From contig JANNRW010000455.1 in assembly GCA_031401815.1 (NCBI GenBank), positions 1-9,098 on the forward strand: DNA of 9,098 nt, read 5' to 3'. A model generated the notes under the pieces. The model saw nothing but the letters and a program-made list of their open reading frames with translations. It was not told where the DNA came from and ran no database searches. The position numbers and the translations under genes were made by a program. Positions within the stretch are counted from its first letter, which is position 1; every line of letters begins with the position of its first letter. This document shows positions 6,913-9,098 of the stretch, piece after piece. The stretch comes from JANNRW01 sp031401815. GTDB lineage: Bacteria > Desulfobacterota > Desulfuromonadia > Geobacterales > DSM-12255.

Positions 6913-8616
6913 ATGAAAAAACAGTGGCTTAAACCGGTATTGGCACTGACGTTGGTGGCTTTGCAGATGAGCGTCGCATCGGCACAGGAAATTGTAAGTA
7001 AGAGTACCGACGAAGTACAGGATATCACCAAAGAGCTTTTGGTAGGGCCTGGAAGCGTTAATGTCGGGGGAATCAAGGACATTCACATGAGTTTCGGCGG
7101 GCAGATCAGGATTATCCCGACCATGGAGAGTAATTATGATTTTGGCATGGGAAAAGCTACATCAGGCAATTTCCTCCCTTTCTTGCCAGCAGCAAATCAG
7201 CTTGGACCTCACTACTTCAAAAATCACCCAAATGAAGCTGGAGGGGTGAACAAGTCATACATACGATCTGAGGATCGTCTCTACTTTAATGCACTTCCAA
7301 AGGATCGGGAATGGAGTTTTTATGCAGCACTTGAATTCGACCGTGCTCTTGATACGAACACTGTTGATGAAAGAGGGGGGAGGTCAGGCGGAAGCAATTT
7401 TGGTCTTGAGCGCCTTCACGGCACCATGAATCTGCCCTTTCTTCCATTTAACTCAAGGCTGCATGCAGGATGGGATGTATGGGGTCTTGACTACGGTGAG
7501 GCGGCAGGTCTTGTGTATGGAGATGATAACCCTGGTTTCTGGCTGACAGGAGACAAGGGAGCCGTAAGTTACAATCTCGGTTACTTCAAGCTGGGCGAAA
7601 ACAACTTCCAGAACAGTATCTCTGATCTCAAAGCAACTCACAATACCGATAACAGGGATCGTGACCTGGTTGCCGGATACCTTGACTACAAGATAAATTC
7701 AGCTAACAAGATGCGCTTTTTCTACGCTTATGACATGATCCGCAACACTCCGACAAAAGACCTTATGGGAGTCTTGACAGGTGGACTAGTTCCTGGCGTC
7801 GGCGTAAACAGGACCGCAGTCGCGCCTAACCCAAAGACCGATTCGCATCATATAGGCGCATACTACATAGGTAATTTCGGCCCTGTTGAATTCTTTGGTG
7901 AAGGGGTTTATCAGTTCGGCGATTCCAAGGGTACAGGACTTGGCGGAAGCCAGGAGAACATGGATATAGACGCCTATGCGTTTTCAGCGGATTTATCTCT
8001 TGAGTTAAAGGATAAAGTCGGTTTCGGCTTCAAACCGCATGTTGGTGTCATGTACACTTCAGGGGATGACAATGCAACCGATAACAAGCTTGGTGGATAT
8101 CAGGGTGTAGATAACGCACAGCGCTTTTCCAACAGATGGGGTGGGGAGAATACTATCATAGGTGATACAAACCTTGTGCTCGGCACCATGCTCTACGGTT
8201 ATCTGCCTGAGCTTTACGGGAACGGCACACCGGTAGCCACCGGCGGTCTGCAAAATACAATCGGTCTGGGTGCCGGTCGAGGCGACAACCCCGGTCTTAC
8301 TCTTCTTAGTTACGGTGTCACCATTACCCCGAAGAAATTCCTTATTTTCAGAACCAATGCCAACAGTTTCTGGTGGAATGAGGATATCAAAGTCTACAGC
8401 TTTAGAACCGGAGCGTCCAAGACTGTCGAATCAGGTTATGTCGGGACTGAGTGGGACAACGAGCTTACACTGGCTCTTAGCAAGAATACCTTCATCAAGT
8501 GGCAGGCATCAGCCTTCTTCCCGGGCGAAGTTCTGAAAAAAACAACTGCAGCTCTCGGAGCTGAGAGTAACAAAACCGCAGCTCGTCTCGGTATTGAGTT
8601 GATCTGGAACTTCTAG
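6913..8616 (+). CDS. Outer-membrane beta-barrel (porin-like) protein with signal peptide, 567 aa
   Basis: The start at 6913 is chosen because it is preceded by AGGGGG (6901-6906) and begins a textbook Sec signal peptide. Lys2 and Lys3 are followed by a hydrophobic core, and the likely signal peptidase I site is ASA|QE after residue 24. The mature part begins with a short helical stretch (about residues 28-38). It then has many alternating, aromatic-rich strands with Gly/Asn/Asp loops, as in beta-barrels. The last residues, LGIELIWNF, end in Phe, the usual signal for barrel insertion by the BAM complex. I do not recognise the exact family. FadL-type features are not seen; an abundant Geobacter-type porin or an alginate-export-like barrel are possibilities. 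It is divergent from the fad operon and closed by a strong terminator, so it is probably its own transcription unit. A role in uptake of hydrophobic substrates is only inference from position. Confidence 0.85.
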   Translation: MKKQWLKPVLALTLVALQMSVASAQEIVSKSTDEVQDITKELLVGPGSVNVGGIKDIHMSFGGQIRIIPTMESNYDFGMGKATSGNFLPFLPAANQLGPHYFKNHPNEAGGVNKSYIRSEDRLYFNALPKDREWSFYAALEFDRALDTNTVDERGGRSGGSNFGLERLHGTMNLPFLPFNSRLHAGWDVWGLDYGEAAGLVYGDDNPGFWLTGDKGAVSYNLGYFKLGENNFQNSISDLKATHNTDNRDRDLVAGYLDYKINSANKMRFFYAYDMIRNTPTKDLMGVLTGGLVPGVGVNRTAVAPNPKTDSHHIGAYYIGNFGPVEFFGEGVYQFGDSKGTGLGGSQENMDIDAYAFSADLSLELKDKVGFGFKPHVGVMYTSGDDNATDNKLGGYQGVDNAQRFSNRWGGENTIIGDTNLVLGTMLYGYLPELYGNGTPVATGGLQNTIGLGAGRGDNPGLTLLSYGVTITPKKFLIFRTNANSFWWNEDIKVYSFRTGASKTVESGYVGTEWDNELTLALSKNTFIKWQASAFFPGEVLKKTTAALGAESNKTAARLGIELIWNF

Positions 8617-8627
8617 TCTGAAATGTC

Positions 8628-8670
8628 AAAGGGATAACCGGGCTTTTTTGACCGGTTATCCCTTTTTTTT
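8628..8670 (+). terminator. Strong rho-independent terminator after the porin gene
   Basis: A perfect 14-bp stem is formed by AAAGGGATAACCGG (8628-8641) and CCGGTTATCCCTTT (8652-8665) around a 10-base loop. The right arm runs straight into a tract of eight T residues (8663-8670). It begins 11 bases after the porin stop codon. Confidence 0.95.
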
Positions 8671-8710
8671 GCGACAGGCAACAATTTATTCATTCCTTAG
8701 GAGTTCCAAC

Positions 8711-8992
8711 ATGCCGGAAGACATATTCAGCAGCTTGCAGGATAGCTATCAGAAAGGGGTATTCAGCATACCGACCACGTTTTATTTCTCTGTAGACGAT
8801 ATCAAAAAGACCCTGACTCTGGATGGTGATGGATTTACAATTATGGATGGCAAGACTGTAGAAGAAGCGGATTGTGTCTGCAAAACCAGTGCTGAGATGT
8901 TTAACAGGATCTGGAACGAGGGGTACCGCCCGGGGGTTATGGATTTCATGGCAGGGAAGATTGAGGTGGCCGGGCTTAGTGAGACAGCCTGA
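8711..8992 (+). CDS. SCP2 sterol-binding-domain protein, 93 aa, probably 3'-truncated
   Basis: Small SCP2-fold proteins bind sterols, fatty acyl-CoAs or other lipids in a hydrophobic tunnel. The start ATG (8711) has AGGAG seven bases upstream. The chain shows the family pattern: a beta-strand region (TTFYFSVDDIKKTLTLDGDG, 22-41), then EEADCVCKTSAEMFNRIW (51-68), and finally PGVMDFMAGKIEVAG (74-88), which corresponds to the conserved SCP2 segment ending in a glycine. In full domains this glycine is followed by another 10-15 residues forming the last helix. Here only LSETA remains before the stop. The end lies beside a transposase tail read in the opposite direction, so an insertion has probably clipped the gene. 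It lies only 40 bp after the porin terminator, which leaves little room for its own promoter. A lipid-carrier role next to beta-oxidation genes is plausible but unproved. Confidence 0.8.
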   Translation: MPEDIFSSLQDSYQKGVFSIPTTFYFSVDDIKKTLTLDGDGFTIMDGKTVEEADCVCKTSAEMFNRIWNEGYRPGVMDFMAGKIEVAGLSETA

Positions 8993-9098
8993 AGGGTGAA
9001 ATAAGCAATGCCCCTTGGTTGTTGTGGTTTTCTGGTTTCAGGCTACCAGTTTCAGTTTTTCAAGTCCTTGGAAATAAGCCTCATCCGGTGTCAGTTTG
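8980..9098 (-). mobile_element. Probable insertion-sequence end (element continues beyond the window)
   Basis: A transposase-like C-terminus enters from the right edge and ends at 9038. The non-coding strip to its left (about 8993-9037) would then be the end of the element. The exact boundary is not visible. TGAGACAGCC (8980-8989) starts with the TG common at ends of IS3-type elements and lies where the SCP2 protein loses family similarity, so it is the best guess. The other terminal repeat, needed to confirm this, lies outside the window. Confidence 0.4.
9038..9098 (-). CDS. C-terminal tail of a probable transposase (integrase-core type), partial
   Basis: The minus strand reads KLTPDEAYFQGLEKLKLVA and then a TGA stop at 9040-9038. 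The rest of the gene is outside the window. The phrase TPDEAYF near the extreme C-terminus, followed by a short basic tail, is typical of DDE integrase-core transposases of the IS3/IS481 groups, where a TP-x-E-x-Y motif follows the catalytic domain. Only 19 codons are visible, so the family cannot be fixed. The fragment points toward the SCP2 gene, in line with an element inserted at its 3' end. Confidence 0.5.
   Translation of the reverse strand, partial: KLTPDEAYFQGLEKLKLVA

Noticed and set aside
8648..8710. Upstream extension of the SCP2 frame
   Set aside because: It would begin inside the terminator hairpin; the ATG at 8711 has a proper AGGAG site and fits the domain start.
1..9098. CRISPR array, tRNA or rRNA genes, or a defence or novel multi-gene system
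   Set aside because: No spaced repeats, no tRNA-like or rRNA-like sequence, and every substantial gene falls in ordinary metabolic, outer-membrane, lipid-carrier or IS families.

Overview
The window looks like part of the chromosome of a Gram-negative bacterium. The base composition is moderate, there is an outer-membrane beta-barrel gene ending in Phe, and Shine-Dalgarno sequences are strong (GGAGG). A Bacillus-type fatty-acid oxidation operon in this setting fits a Geobacter-like organism (Desulfuromonadia / Geobacterales), but that assignment is inference and is not proved by the sequence.

Left two thirds (1-6297, minus strand). One operon is read right to left in the order acyl-CoA synthetase (FAA1-like), fadN (3-hydroxyacyl-CoA dehydrogenase plus enoyl-CoA hydratase in one chain), fadA (thiolase), fadE (acyl-CoA dehydrogenase, cut by the window edge). 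Together they cover activation of a fatty acid to its CoA ester and all four reactions of a beta-oxidation turn. All expected active-site residues are visible in the three complete enzymes. Gaps are 34, 154 and 26 bp. The 154-bp gap between fadN and fadA holds an inverted pair of GC-rich REP-like repeats.

Centre (6298-6912). This AT-rich divergent control region contains a perfect 10-bp-arm inverted repeat overlapping a likely promoter for the fad operon, several smaller palindromes, candidate promoter elements for the rightward gene, and a 135-bp leader that is open in frame with that gene.

Right third (6913-9098, plus strand). A 567-aa secreted outer-membrane beta-barrel protein is followed by a very strong intrinsic terminator. 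Next is a small SCP2 sterol/lipid-carrier domain gene that appears to lose its last helix at the edge of an insertion sequence. The C-terminal tail of that element's transposase enters from the right edge on the minus strand.

The likely theme is uptake, activation and oxidation of fatty acids or related acyl compounds. The porin and SCP2 protein are linked to it only by position. I found no clearly new multi-gene system. The most interesting items are the operator/promoter of the fad operon, the odd leader of the porin gene, and the apparent IS truncation of the SCP2 gene.
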